NCBI GenBank assembly: GCA_027028245.1
Contig: JALVJO010000101.1
Location: forward strand, 1 to 35,183
Length of the DNA stretch: 35,183 nt
Direction of reading: 5' to 3'
DNA from: Deltaproteobacteria bacterium
Lineage (GTDB): Bacteria; Desulfobacterota; Dissulfuribacteria; Dissulfuribacterales; QOAL01
Each line of letters starts with the position of its first letter. Positions within the stretch are counted from its first letter, which is position 1. Below, in pieces: positions 25,558 to 33,054 of the stretch. Both the position numbers and the translations under genes were made by a program. Below the pieces are notes generated by a model. That model saw only the letters and a list, made by a program, of their open reading frames with translations. It was not told where the DNA came from and did no database searches.

Positions 25558-25827
25558 TCAGCGTATGAAAAGCGGGATATTTACGATGATGTCCCTGGTA
25601 TAGTCCACCATCTTGTTCATCATCCACGGAAAGGCCAGGAGCAGGCCTATGAGCACTGCTATGATCTTTGGAACAAAGGTCAGAGTCATCTCCTGGATCT
25701 GGGTGACTGCCTGGAAGATACTGACCATAAGGCCCACGATGAGACCGAGCCCCAGCATGGGAAGGCTGATCATCAGGGTAAGTTCCACAGCGTTCCTCGC
25801 CATCCCCACCACCATGTCTTGTGTCAT
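25558..25827 (-). CDS. fliQ: Flagellar export gate protein FliQ
   Basis: A small membrane protein of 89 residues with two transmembrane helices (about 17-38 and 51-76), the expected size and topology. Four FliQ copies join five FliP and one FliR in the export gate. The block ISLPMLGLGLIVGLMVSIFQAVTQIQEMTLTFVPKI is close to the family consensus. AGGAGG lies seven bases before the ATG. The gene is four bases after fliP. Confidence 0.96.
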   Translation of the reverse strand: MTQDMVVGMARNAVELTLMISLPMLGLGLIVGLMVSIFQAVTQIQEMTLTFVPKIIAVLIGLLLAFPWMMNKMVDYTRDIIVNIPLFIR

Positions 25828-25831
25828 ATCG

Positions 25832-26590
25832 TCATCCTCCTGTCATGAAGCTCTGGACAAGAGAGCCTGTCAGCAGGTGCCAGCCGTCCACCAGCACGAA
25901 GAGCAACAGCTTGAAGGGAAGGGAGATGAGCACAGGCGGCAGCATCATCATTCCCATGGAAAGAAGCACACTCGAGACCACCATGTCTATGATGAGAAAT
26001 GGGATATAAAGGACAAAGCCTATTTCAAAGGCGGTCTTGAGTTCACTGATCATAAATGAGGGTATCAAGACGTTTGTGGGGATATCGTCCTGATTCCTGG
26101 GGTCCTTTATGCTGGCAAAGCCTGCAAAAAGCGCAAGATCTGCTTCCCTGGTGTTTCTGAACATGAAATCCCTGACAGGGTCCTGGATGTTCTGCCATGC
26201 CTGTTTGAAATTTATCTCCTCATTCAGATAGGGCTGGATGGCCATCTTGTCGGCCTGGCTCCAGACCGGCTGCATTATAAAAAAGGTCAGAAACAGGGAA
26301 AGTGCTATGAGTACCTGGTTGGGCGGCATCTGCTGGGTGCCGATGGCCTGCCTGAGAAAGCCGAATACCACTATGAGTCTTGTGAAGCATGTCATCATCA
26401 GGAGTATGGAAGGTGCCAGGGAGAGGACGGTGAGCAGCAGGATGATCTCCACGGCAGCAGCCACCTTCTGGGGATCGTCGGTGTTCTGAAGGCCTATGTT
26501 GATGGAAGGAAGCTGAACGGCCAGGGCATTTCCTCCAAGCACGGTCAGGGCCGTAAGCACTAATATTGAAATGAAAATAAAGCGCTTCAT
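25832..26590 (-). CDS. fliP: Flagellar export gate protein FliP
   Basis: The main subunit of the export gate, 252 residues. A cleavable signal peptide (MKRFIFISILVLTALTVLGGNALA) is typical of FliP. Four transmembrane helices follow around a large periplasmic loop. The segments MMTCFTRLIVVFGFLRQAIGTQQMPPNQVLIALSLFLTFF and FIPFLIIDMVVSSVLLSMGMMMLPP-type block are the family signatures. Its ATG overlaps the fliO stop in an ATGA, so the two are translationally coupled. Confidence 0.96.
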   Translation of the reverse strand: MKRFIFISILVLTALTVLGGNALAVQLPSINIGLQNTDDPQKVAAAVEIILLLTVLSLAPSILLMMTCFTRLIVVFGFLRQAIGTQQMPPNQVLIALSLFLTFFIMQPVWSQADKMAIQPYLNEEINFKQAWQNIQDPVRDFMFRNTREADLALFAGFASIKDPRNQDDIPTNVLIPSFMISELKTAFEIGFVLYIPFLIIDMVVSSVLLSMGMMMLPPVLISLPFKLLLFVLVDGWHLLTGSLVQSFMTGG

Positions 26591-26916
26591 CCTGCAGTTT
26601 CCCGGCTCTTTCCGGCCTCTGCGGCATTTTCACCCATCAGCCTGTCAAAGGCCTCCATCTCGTCCTTTTCCAGCCTGCCAAGAAGGCTCATGCCCTTTTC
26701 CGTGGAGCCTATCAGGAAATATGTTCCTGCGACCCTGATGAGAGAAACATGGCGTTTTGGAAGGAGCAGCCTGTTTTCCATGACCTCGATGTACCTGCTG
26801 CCGGCCCTGCCTGTGAGTCCTCCCCATTTTCTGAGAAGAAATGCCGCAGTCAGCATGAGTCCCAGGATCAGAGCAAGTGCCCCTGTCATCCTTATTATCA
26901 AAGAAGCAGTATCCAT
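26587..26916 (-). CDS. fliO: Flagellar export protein FliO
   Basis: A short membrane protein of 109 residues with one helix at about 6-28 and a cytoplasmic domain. FliO helps FliP oligomerise during assembly of the export gate. The segment YIEVMENRLLLPKRHVSLIRVAGTYFLIGSTEKGMSLLGRLE is the conserved FliO core, with residues that often read VGxxxxLLGxTxxGVxLL. The ATG is one base after the fliN stop, and the stop overlaps the fliP start. Length and position agree with FliO. Confidence 0.92.
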   Translation of the reverse strand: MDTASLIIRMTGALALILGLMLTAAFLLRKWGGLTGRAGSRYIEVMENRLLLPKRHVSLIRVAGTYFLIGSTEKGMSLLGRLEKDEMEAFDRLMGENAAEAGKSRETAG

Positions 26917-26917
26917 T

Positions 26918-27559
26918 TTATCCCAGGGATTTGACCCGTTCTGCCGGGCTTATGATCTCGGTAAGCTTGATTCCGAATTTTTCGTTTACTACCACCACTT
27001 CCCCCTTTGCCATGAGTTTCTTGTTTACATAGATATCTGCAGGTTCTCCGGCCATCTTGTTGAGTTCCACCACCGAGCCCTGGCTGAGCTGCAGAAGGTC
27101 TTTTATGCGCATGGAGCGGCGCCCGAGCTCCACGGAGATATCAAGGGGGATCTCCAGGAGGAAATCAAGCTCGGGCCTGACGCCCTCCGGGTCAGAGGAA
27201 TCCTCTTTCAGTTCTCCAAAATCGGGCTTGTTTACCTGAGCGCTGCTCTCCTGGGGCTGTTCCTCCACCGAACCTTCCTGGACTGCCTTTGCAGCAGCGG
27301 CATCCCCGCCTTCTGCAGCCTCCTTGAAGGCGTCTGACCAGTCTATGTCCTCCTGGTCAGGCGGTGTTTCCTTTGCCCCGCCTTCTTCAGGCTGTGGTTC
27401 TGCACTTTCTGCCGCCATGAGATTATCCAGCTCATCCTGGTTCAGTTCCTTCTCCGAAGCCTGCTCAGAGCCGGCCTGTTCCTGTGCGGCGGAGTTGTCG
27501 GCATGGCCTGAGCCATCTTCTTCGTTCAACAACTTGTCTAATTCTTCCTGTGTAAGCAT
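26918..27559 (-). CDS. fliN: Flagellar switch protein FliN with extended N-terminus
   Basis: A C-ring protein of 213 residues; FliN is usually 100-160. The SpoA (C-ring) domain is at about 132-208 (LLEIPLDISVELGRRSMRIKDLLQLSQGSVVELNK). The first 130 residues are acidic and low-complexity. Two peptides there, LTQEELDKLL at 2-11 and LNQDELDNLM at 39-48, resemble the CheY-P-binding peptide of FliM (LSQDEIDALLGG in this operon). I chose the ATG at 27559 because AGGGGA lies nearby; the frame could also start at a TTG at 27583 that overlaps fliM. It lies between fliM and fliO. FliN with FliM forms the switch ring that sets rotation direction. Confidence 0.93.
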   Translation of the reverse strand: MLTQEELDKLLNEEDGSGHADNSAAQEQAGSEQASEKELNQDELDNLMAAESAEPQPEEGGAKETPPDQEDIDWSDAFKEAAEGGDAAAAKAVQEGSVEEQPQESSAQVNKPDFGELKEDSSDPEGVRPELDFLLEIPLDISVELGRRSMRIKDLLQLSQGSVVELNKMAGEPADIYVNKKLMAKGEVVVVNEKFGIKLTEIISPAERVKSLG

Positions 27560-27579
27560 GTTAGTCCCCTGAAGATGAA

Positions 27580-28566
27580 TCAATCATCGTTGGTGAGTAC
27601 CTGTTCTACCTTGAAGGCCTTCTGACCTTTGAAAATGCCCGGAAACCCCCTGAACTTGGGCTGGTTTTTTATAAGGGCAAGGAGCATGTCGTCAAACCTG
27701 GTATCAAGCTGAATGATGTCTCCTGTCTCCAGTCCCAGGACCTCCCTTCCCGTAAGCTCTGCAGTTCCCAGGGGTACCTCTATCTCCACTGGAATGTCCC
27801 TGATGTTCCTAAGCAGGGCCTGGCGCCAGGCAGGGTCTTCGGATTCTTCTGTCTGAAAGGATGTCTGCAGTTTCTTCTTTATGGGCTGGATGATGCTGAC
27901 CGGCAGGCAGATGTATATAACGCCTGTCATCTCCTCTATGTCCAGCTGGAATTTGCAGACGATGACAGCATCGTCGTCGGAAATAATCTTGGCAAACTGG
28001 GGATTGATCTCGTTTCTTACGTAATGTACCTCCAGCGGGAATATGGCCGTCCAGGCCCTGGCCCAGTCCTTCAGCAGGGAATTTACTATGCGCTTGATAA
28101 GCCTCTGTTCAATAGAGGTGAATTCCCTCCCCTCAACCCTGCTTGCCCCCAGGGAGGTGGAGCCCAGAAATATCTCTACAATGGAAAAGACGAGTTGCGA
28201 GTCAACAACCATCATGGCAAGGCCTCTCAGGGGTTCCAGCTTAAGGATGTGCAGAGAGCTTGGAACCGGGACCCTTTTCAGGAATTCCTTGAAGGGGATG
28301 ATCTCTATGGGAACCACGGTGCTGTCTACCATGACCCTCAGCATTGATGAAAGCGTGCTCCTGAGTCCCCTGTTGAAGTGTTCATTGATTATGGCAAATC
28401 CCGGGAATTTCACCCTGGACATGGCCGCAGAATTCACGAAATCATAGGGGATGATATCCTGGTCCTGACTGTCTGCAGCCGTGGTTTCCTCGGTTTCGGG
28501 TTCGGCCACGTCATCCAGCCCGCCGAGCAGGGCATCGATTTCATCCTGGCTGAGTACCTGGGACAT
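27580..28566 (-). CDS. fliM: Flagellar switch protein FliM
   Basis: The switch protein that binds phospho-CheY and couples it to the rotor, 328 residues. The N-terminal peptide LSQDEIDALLGG (residues 5-16) is the canonical CheY-P-binding motif. The CheC-like middle domain runs from about 45 to 230 with IINEHFNRGLRSTL, EIIPFKEFLKRVP and SIEQRLIKRIVNSL. The C-terminal SpoA domain occupies about 250-325 (PVEIEVPLGTAELTGREVLGLETGDIIQLD). AGGAG lies 10 bases before the ATG. It is the second gene of the operon, 13 bases after fliL. Confidence 0.97.
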   Translation of the reverse strand: MSQVLSQDEIDALLGGLDDVAEPETEETTAADSQDQDIIPYDFVNSAAMSRVKFPGFAIINEHFNRGLRSTLSSMLRVMVDSTVVPIEIIPFKEFLKRVPVPSSLHILKLEPLRGLAMMVVDSQLVFSIVEIFLGSTSLGASRVEGREFTSIEQRLIKRIVNSLLKDWARAWTAIFPLEVHYVRNEINPQFAKIISDDDAVIVCKFQLDIEEMTGVIYICLPVSIIQPIKKKLQTSFQTEESEDPAWRQALLRNIRDIPVEIEVPLGTAELTGREVLGLETGDIIQLDTRFDDMLLALIKNQPKFRGFPGIFKGQKAFKVEQVLTNDD

Positions 28567-28579
28567 GTCGCTTTCTCTC

Positions 28580-29104
28580 CTACTGGACCACGAACTGGCT
28601 GAAATACACGTTTTTGAGCCTTCCCCGCCCGATTATCCTGCTGACCCGGGCTATTATTTCATCCCTGAGCCTGACCTTTCCCTCAATGGATATGACATCC
28701 TCCAGGGTCTGGCTGCTGAGAAGGAGCAGGATGTCGTTCCTGATCTTGGGAAGCATCTTCTCAGTCAGGTCCTTGGTCTTGTCATCCTTTACCTCCAGTG
28801 TGATGGTAGCCTTCAGGAAGTGGCTGGCCTTGGGGTCTGCCAGGTTCACTATGAAGGGTTTCAGCTCAATGGTGATGCCGATCTGGGGCTCTTCTGAAGA
28901 AGATACCTTGGGAGTTTCATCCTTCTGTATCTCCTTTGCGATCTCTTCATCGCTTGGAGCCGAGTAAAGGAGAAAGAATGCGCCAGCCCCTCCCGCTATG
29001 ACCAGGAGGAGCAGGACAATGATTATCAGAAGGAGTTTTGATCCGCCTTTTTTTCCTGTTTCCTTGGAGTTATCGCTTGCTGGGTCCTTTTTCTTTTTGG
29101 CCAT
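28580..29104 (-). CDS. fliL: Flagellar basal-body-associated protein FliL
   Basis: The standard FliL, 174 residues, first gene of the flagellar operon. A basic cytoplasmic start (MAKKKKDPASDNSKETGKK) leads into one transmembrane helix at 23-47 and a periplasmic FliL domain (IELKPFIVNLADPKASHFLKATITLEV, LLLLSSQTLEDVIS, GRLKNVYFSQFVVQ). FliL forms rings around stator units and supports torque. GGAG lies eight bases before the ATG. A sigma-54-type promoter is located 50 bases upstream. It contrasts with the second FliL-domain protein at 16921-18096. Confidence 0.96.
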   Translation of the reverse strand: MAKKKKDPASDNSKETGKKGGSKLLLIIIVLLLLVIAGGAGAFFLLYSAPSDEEIAKEIQKDETPKVSSSEEPQIGITIELKPFIVNLADPKASHFLKATITLEVKDDKTKDLTEKMLPKIRNDILLLLSSQTLEDVISIEGKVRLRDEIIARVSRIIGRGRLKNVYFSQFVVQ

Positions 29105-29152
29105 GGTGTGCTCCGGGTTGATTAGTCATAATTTTGTGGATACTGTTTTTGA

Positions 29153-29167
29153 GCAACACATGTGCCA
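29153..29167 (-). promoter_or_regulatory. Sigma-54 (-24/-12) promoter upstream of fliL
   Basis: On the minus strand TGGCACATGTGTTGC is a full match to TGGCAC-N5-TTGC, with the GG and GC doublets 10 bases apart. Transcription would start near 29141, leaving a leader of about 37 bases before fliL. This is the standard promoter class for middle flagellar genes in many polarly flagellated bacteria; an enhancer-binding activator is not in the window. Confidence 0.8.
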
Positions 29168-29277
29168 TTCTGAAGAAGACCTGTAATGCCTTGAAATAAT
29201 GCAATAAAAAAATGTCAGTGAAGTTTTTATGATAGAGGGGAAAGAGAGTGAGCTGCCCTGTTTAGTCATTTTTTTGA

Positions 29278-30969
29278 CTATTGAATCCTGAAGGAAAACA
29301 CCTCTTTTCTGTGGATAAAACCGGTGCAAAGGGGTGAGGCAGACAGTTTCCCGGGTAAACTTTCCATGTGCCGGGCGTCTTTTTCGAAGAGGGCCAGGAT
29401 GAAGGGGCGGGGGATGCCGGAAAGTTTATGGATATCCTGGACAAAAATGAGCCGTTTCGGGTAGGCCCTGCTGTAGAGTGCATACTTGAGTCCGTTTTTA
29501 TCAGGCTTCATCTTGAAGAGTACCACCCTTTGGTCCAGGGACATGACAGCTTCCGTGCAGGAGGTGAAGCTTCTGGCGGATTCTTTCCTGGAAATCCCAG
29601 GCTCTATCAGCAAACAGAAGGAGGAGACAGCATAAATCATGAGCACCGAAAAGAGAAATACGGGTCTTTTTCCCTTTTCCAGGAATCTTGCCCACAATGC
29701 CAGGGAAAGGGCTGCGGCCGAAAGGGCCGACAATGAATAGGGGTGCTGTCCGCTGGAGGCAGGATCAAGGAAGAAGAGGAGGAGAATCAGCATCATCACC
29801 AGGGCCGTGATCCAGCCCAGGGTCTTCAGGACGGTTTGGCGGCTCCTTTCGGGCATCCTTTGGGAAAGGCAGTTCAGGACCATGCCGGTGATTATGGAAA
29901 GGGGTACAAAGGCAGGAAGCAGATACCTTCCATGCCTGCTGGCAGCAAGGGAAAACGGAATCAGTATGCCTGCAGTCCAGGAAAGGAGAAAGACAAAAAT
30001 CCTTTCCCGGAGGAGTTTTTTCCACCAGCTTTTTTCCCCGCATTGTTCCTTCGGAGGGCCTCCATCAGCGAAAAACTGGGGGGCCATCCACAAAAGCCAG
30101 GGTAGAAAGGCAATAAGGAGATACTGAAGGTAATAGTAAAAGGGCTTGTTGGCACTGCCTTCCAGCCTGGATATAAGCTGGTTTGAAAGAGCGGCATGAA
30201 GAAGGCTTTTCCCTCCTAGGTGCAGGAACAAAAGGGCTTCAAGAGCAAATCCCAGTATACAGACTGCTGAAAACCACGGAAGTATCTTCAGCATATCCCC
30301 AAATCTCTTTTCTGCTGCAAGGTAGAGGAACCAAGAGAAGAGGGGCAGCATGAGGCCGACCGGCCCCTTTGTAAAAAGCCCGGCCAGGGCAGCGGCGCAG
30401 CCGGAAAGTGCGAAAAGAATTGATTTTTTCCTGGAGCCTGCTGCATCGGCCTGGTAAAAGCAGACAAGAGCTGTGCTGCATTCAAGGGCCAGGAGCATGT
30501 CCAAAGAGGCCTTTTCGGCCTTGAGCCAGAATTCCGGCAGGGCTGCCAGGCAGAGGGCAGACAGTAGTCCTGTTCCTGTACCCAGGTGTCTTCTGGCAAA
30601 CCGCCAGGAAAGTATGATCAGGCCAGCTGCAGACAGCATGCTTGGTACAGAAACGGCAAGGGCGGAGATCTGCCCTTCAGGCAGGCAGAACAGGTACTGC
30701 AGGATAAAGAACAGGGGAGGGTAGTCGGTGTAGGGTCTGCCGTAAAGATGCGGGATCAGGAGGCTGCCGCCTTCAAGCATGTCTCTGACAAAGAGTGCAG
30801 ACCTTGTTTCAAACCCGTAGATCTCCCTGTGCAGCAGCACAGGGATCAGGGAAAAAATGAAAAAGATCGTGACAAGATAAACAGATGCAGCAGGAGATGA
30901 TGCCTTTAGTGCAGGAAAATTCCACGGTCCATCCAGGCCCTGTATTTTATTTTGAAAAAAATCGGCCAT
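29278..30969 (-). CDS. ArnT-like (PMT/GT83 family) membrane glycosyltransferase
   Basis: A polytopic membrane protein of 563 residues with some 11-12 transmembrane helices. It resembles ArnT, which moves 4-amino-4-deoxy-arabinose from an undecaprenyl-phosphate carrier to lipid A. The first periplasmic loop has FETR at 53-56, where the family has its catalytic acidic residue, and YTDYPPL at 80-86, matching the FEKPPL motif. Family length is about 550. The frame opens at a TTG at 30978, but the ATG at 30969 is the preferred start; its ribosome site is weak. It is the last of three genes in the sugar-modification set and ends 174 bases before fliL. The exact donor and acceptor are not shown by the sequence. 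Confidence 0.85.
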   Translation of the reverse strand: MADFFQNKIQGLDGPWNFPALKASSPAASVYLVTIFFIFSLIPVLLHREIYGFETRSALFVRDMLEGGSLLIPHLYGRPYTDYPPLFFILQYLFCLPEGQISALAVSVPSMLSAAGLIILSWRFARRHLGTGTGLLSALCLAALPEFWLKAEKASLDMLLALECSTALVCFYQADAAGSRKKSILFALSGCAAALAGLFTKGPVGLMLPLFSWFLYLAAEKRFGDMLKILPWFSAVCILGFALEALLFLHLGGKSLLHAALSNQLISRLEGSANKPFYYYLQYLLIAFLPWLLWMAPQFFADGGPPKEQCGEKSWWKKLLRERIFVFLLSWTAGILIPFSLAASRHGRYLLPAFVPLSIITGMVLNCLSQRMPERSRQTVLKTLGWITALVMMLILLLFFLDPASSGQHPYSLSALSAAALSLALWARFLEKGKRPVFLFSVLMIYAVSSFCLLIEPGISRKESARSFTSCTEAVMSLDQRVVLFKMKPDKNGLKYALYSRAYPKRLIFVQDIHKLSGIPRPFILALFEKDARHMESLPGKLSASPLCTGFIHRKEVFSFRIQ

Positions 30970-31043
30970 GTTTCTCAAGACAGGTCATCTGAACGGCCTG
31001 GAAAAGGCCGGGCATGGAAGGCCCCTTTGGAGATATCTTCTGT

Positions 31044-32099
31044 CTAAATGTCCTCAGGGCTGCCGAGTTCCTGGACTGCGATGTCACCTGATTCCACGTA
31101 GAATGCTATGGTCTTTCTCAGTGCGTCTTTCAGGCCCACCCTGGGCTTCCAGCCAAGAATATTTTGTGCATTGGAGATATCGGGCACCCTGTAGCCGACA
31201 TCCTGGTAATCCGGGCCGTAGTAATCAATGGCCGGTATATCCCTGAATTCCACCTTTTCTGCCAGGGGGGCAAGTTCCGGGAATTCTTTTATGACTTCCA
31301 CCATGGTCTCGGCAAGAACCCTTATGGAATAGTCATTGTAGGGGTTTCCGATATTGAATATCTGGCCGTCGCATTTGCCGCCTTCGTTGCGAATTATGGA
31401 AAAGAGGCAGTCAAGGCCGTCATCCACGTAGGTGAAGCAGCGGCGCTGCCTGCCGCCGTCGACCAGGGTTATGGGCTCGCCCCTGAGTATGTGCCCCAGG
31501 AACTGGGTAACAACCCTGGAGCTGCCCTCTTTGGGGGTTGCCAGGCTGTCAAGGCCGGAGCCGATCCAGTTGAATGGCCTTATCAACGTGAAACGGAGGC
31601 CCTGGTGTTTGCCCATGGCCCATATTACCCTGTCCATCATCTGCTTGGCGCATGCGTAAATCCAGCGCTGTTTTTCTATGGGGCCGTATATGAGATTACT
31701 TGTGTTTTCGTTGAATGTTTCATCCTGGCACATGCCGTAAACTTCGCTGGTGGAGGGGAAAATCACCCTGGTACCGTATCGGGCGCACTGGCGGACTATA
31801 CGCAGGTTCTGTTCAAAGTCCAGCTCAAAGACGGCAAGCGGGTCCTTTACATAGGTGGCAGGCGTTGCAATGGCCACAAGAGGCAGGCATAGATCGCACT
31901 TTTTCACGTGATATTCTATCCATTCCTTGTTTATGGATATGTCCCCTTCCAGGAAATGCACGTTGGGATGATCTACCCTGTCACCGAGCCTGTCAGATGA
32001 AAGGTCCATCCCGAAGATTTCCCAGTCTGTCTCTTCAATGGCTCTTCTTACAAGATGACTTCCTATAAAACCGTTTACGCCGAGTACTAGTATTTTCAT
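31044..32099 (-). CDS. ArnA C-terminal-type UDP-glucuronate decarboxylase (UDP-4-keto-pentose synthase)
   Basis: An NAD-dependent short-chain epimerase/dehydratase-like enzyme of 351 residues that matches the decarboxylase half of E. coli ArnA and converts UDP-glucuronate to UDP-4-keto-pentose. The NAD-binding motif GVNGFIGSHL is at residues 7-16. The catalytic segment FPSTSEVYGMC (114-124) contains Ser118, Glu119 and Tyr121, corresponding to Ser433/Glu434 of ArnA. RRCFTYVDDGLD and YQDVGYRVPDI contain the conserved arginines. In E. coli the activity is fused to formyltransferase; here it is a separate gene, 37 bases after it. It could also make UDP-xylose, as known for stand-alone homologues. 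Confidence 0.92.
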   Translation of the reverse strand: MKILVLGVNGFIGSHLVRRAIEETDWEIFGMDLSSDRLGDRVDHPNVHFLEGDISINKEWIEYHVKKCDLCLPLVAIATPATYVKDPLAVFELDFEQNLRIVRQCARYGTRVIFPSTSEVYGMCQDETFNENTSNLIYGPIEKQRWIYACAKQMMDRVIWAMGKHQGLRFTLIRPFNWIGSGLDSLATPKEGSSRVVTQFLGHILRGEPITLVDGGRQRRCFTYVDDGLDCLFSIIRNEGGKCDGQIFNIGNPYNDYSIRVLAETMVEVIKEFPELAPLAEKVEFRDIPAIDYYGPDYQDVGYRVPDISNAQNILGWKPRVGLKDALRKTIAFYVESGDIAVQELGSPEDI

Positions 32100-32136
32100 T
32101 TAAATGGTCCTTTCATCTGAAAACGCCCTGGGTATC

Positions 32137-33054
32137 TTATTCAAGCACCAGGCCGTCCTTTCTTATTTCAGCAGGCAGGGCTTCCTCTTCGCTGGGCCTT
32201 GGCTCCAGGGACGCGGAAATAATCCTGAGACACCCCCCGCCGGTTTGTACAAAGATATCCTTGCCATCCTGCATTACGGTTCCTGCAAGGCAGTTCAGGT
32301 CCCTTTCAGGCAGGGGTTCGGCATCCCAGATATAGATTTTTTTGTCTCCCAGCATGGCAAATGCACCTGGATAAGGCCAGGTAACCGCCCGAACCAGGTT
32401 GTAGATACGCTGTGCGTCCCAGTTCCACTGGATCTTTCCATCCTCTGGTCTTCTTCCCCCGAAATAGGTTGCCTGGGAATGGTCCTGCTTGATCCTGGGG
32501 GCTGTTCCATCCAGCAGTTTCGGGATGTATTCCCTCAGGACCTCCTCTGCGGCATCCTCGAGTTTTTTGAACAGGCTAAGGGCAGTATCCCTTTCATCCA
32601 CGTCCACGGCCTTCTGGCCCACAATATCCCCGGCATCTGCCTTGAGCACCATGTGGTGAAGGGTAACGCCGCTTTTCTTCTCGCCGAACACCAGCTGCCA
32701 GTTGACAGGACACCTTCCCCTGTATTTGGGGAGTAGGGAACCGTGGAGATTTACCGCTGCAATCCTGGGCGCATCCAGTATCTCCTGCTTTATCATCTGC
32801 CTGAAGTAGCATGAAAGGATGATGTCAGGTTCAAGAGATCTTATGAGATCCACCCACTCCTTCTGATTCACATCTTCCGGGAAATAACACGAAATGCCGC
32901 TGGCCCTGGCCAAGTCTGCCAGGGAATCGAACCACACGTTTTCATTGCTGCTGTCCTTGTGGGTAAAGACTGCCGGCACCTCGATCCCGAGCTCGGTCAG
33001 GACCTTTAAAGCCCTGCAGCCCATATTGTGGTATCCAAGTAGGATTACAGACAT
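32137..33054 (-). CDS. ArnA N-terminal-type UDP-Ara4N formyltransferase
   Basis: A folate-dependent formyltransferase of 305 residues that matches the N-terminal half of E. coli ArnA (YHNMGCRAL, FTHKDSSNENVWF, NLHGSLLPKYRGRCPVNW, LVRAVTWPYPGAF). The catalytic triad Asn102, His104 and Asp140 is at the same residue numbers as in E. coli ArnA. The enzyme formylates UDP-4-amino-arabinose before transfer to the lipid carrier. Related enzymes act on other UDP-amino sugars, so the substrate is inferred. It is the first gene of the set with the decarboxylase and ArnT-like genes. GGAG lies 14 bases before the ATG, a rather distant ribosome site. Confidence 0.9.
   Translation of the reverse strand: MSVILLGYHNMGCRALKVLTELGIEVPAVFTHKDSSNENVWFDSLADLARASGISCYFPEDVNQKEWVDLIRSLEPDIILSCYFRQMIKQEILDAPRIAAVNLHGSLLPKYRGRCPVNWQLVFGEKKSGVTLHHMVLKADAGDIVGQKAVDVDERDTALSLFKKLEDAAEEVLREYIPKLLDGTAPRIKQDHSQATYFGGRRPEDGKIQWNWDAQRIYNLVRAVTWPYPGAFAMLGDKKIYIWDAEPLPERDLNCLAGTVMQDGKDIFVQTGGGCLRIISASLEPRPSEEEALPAEIRKDGLVLE

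Noticed and set aside
29264-29281. Hairpin TAGTCA/TGACTA at the end of the ArnT-like gene
   Set aside because: The stem is short and AT-rich and the T-run is in the loop, so it does not fit an intrinsic terminator.
31164-31892. A 242-codon plus-strand frame opposite the ArnA decarboxylase
   Set aside because: The minus-strand enzyme has all family motifs. The plus frame has no ribosome site or domain.
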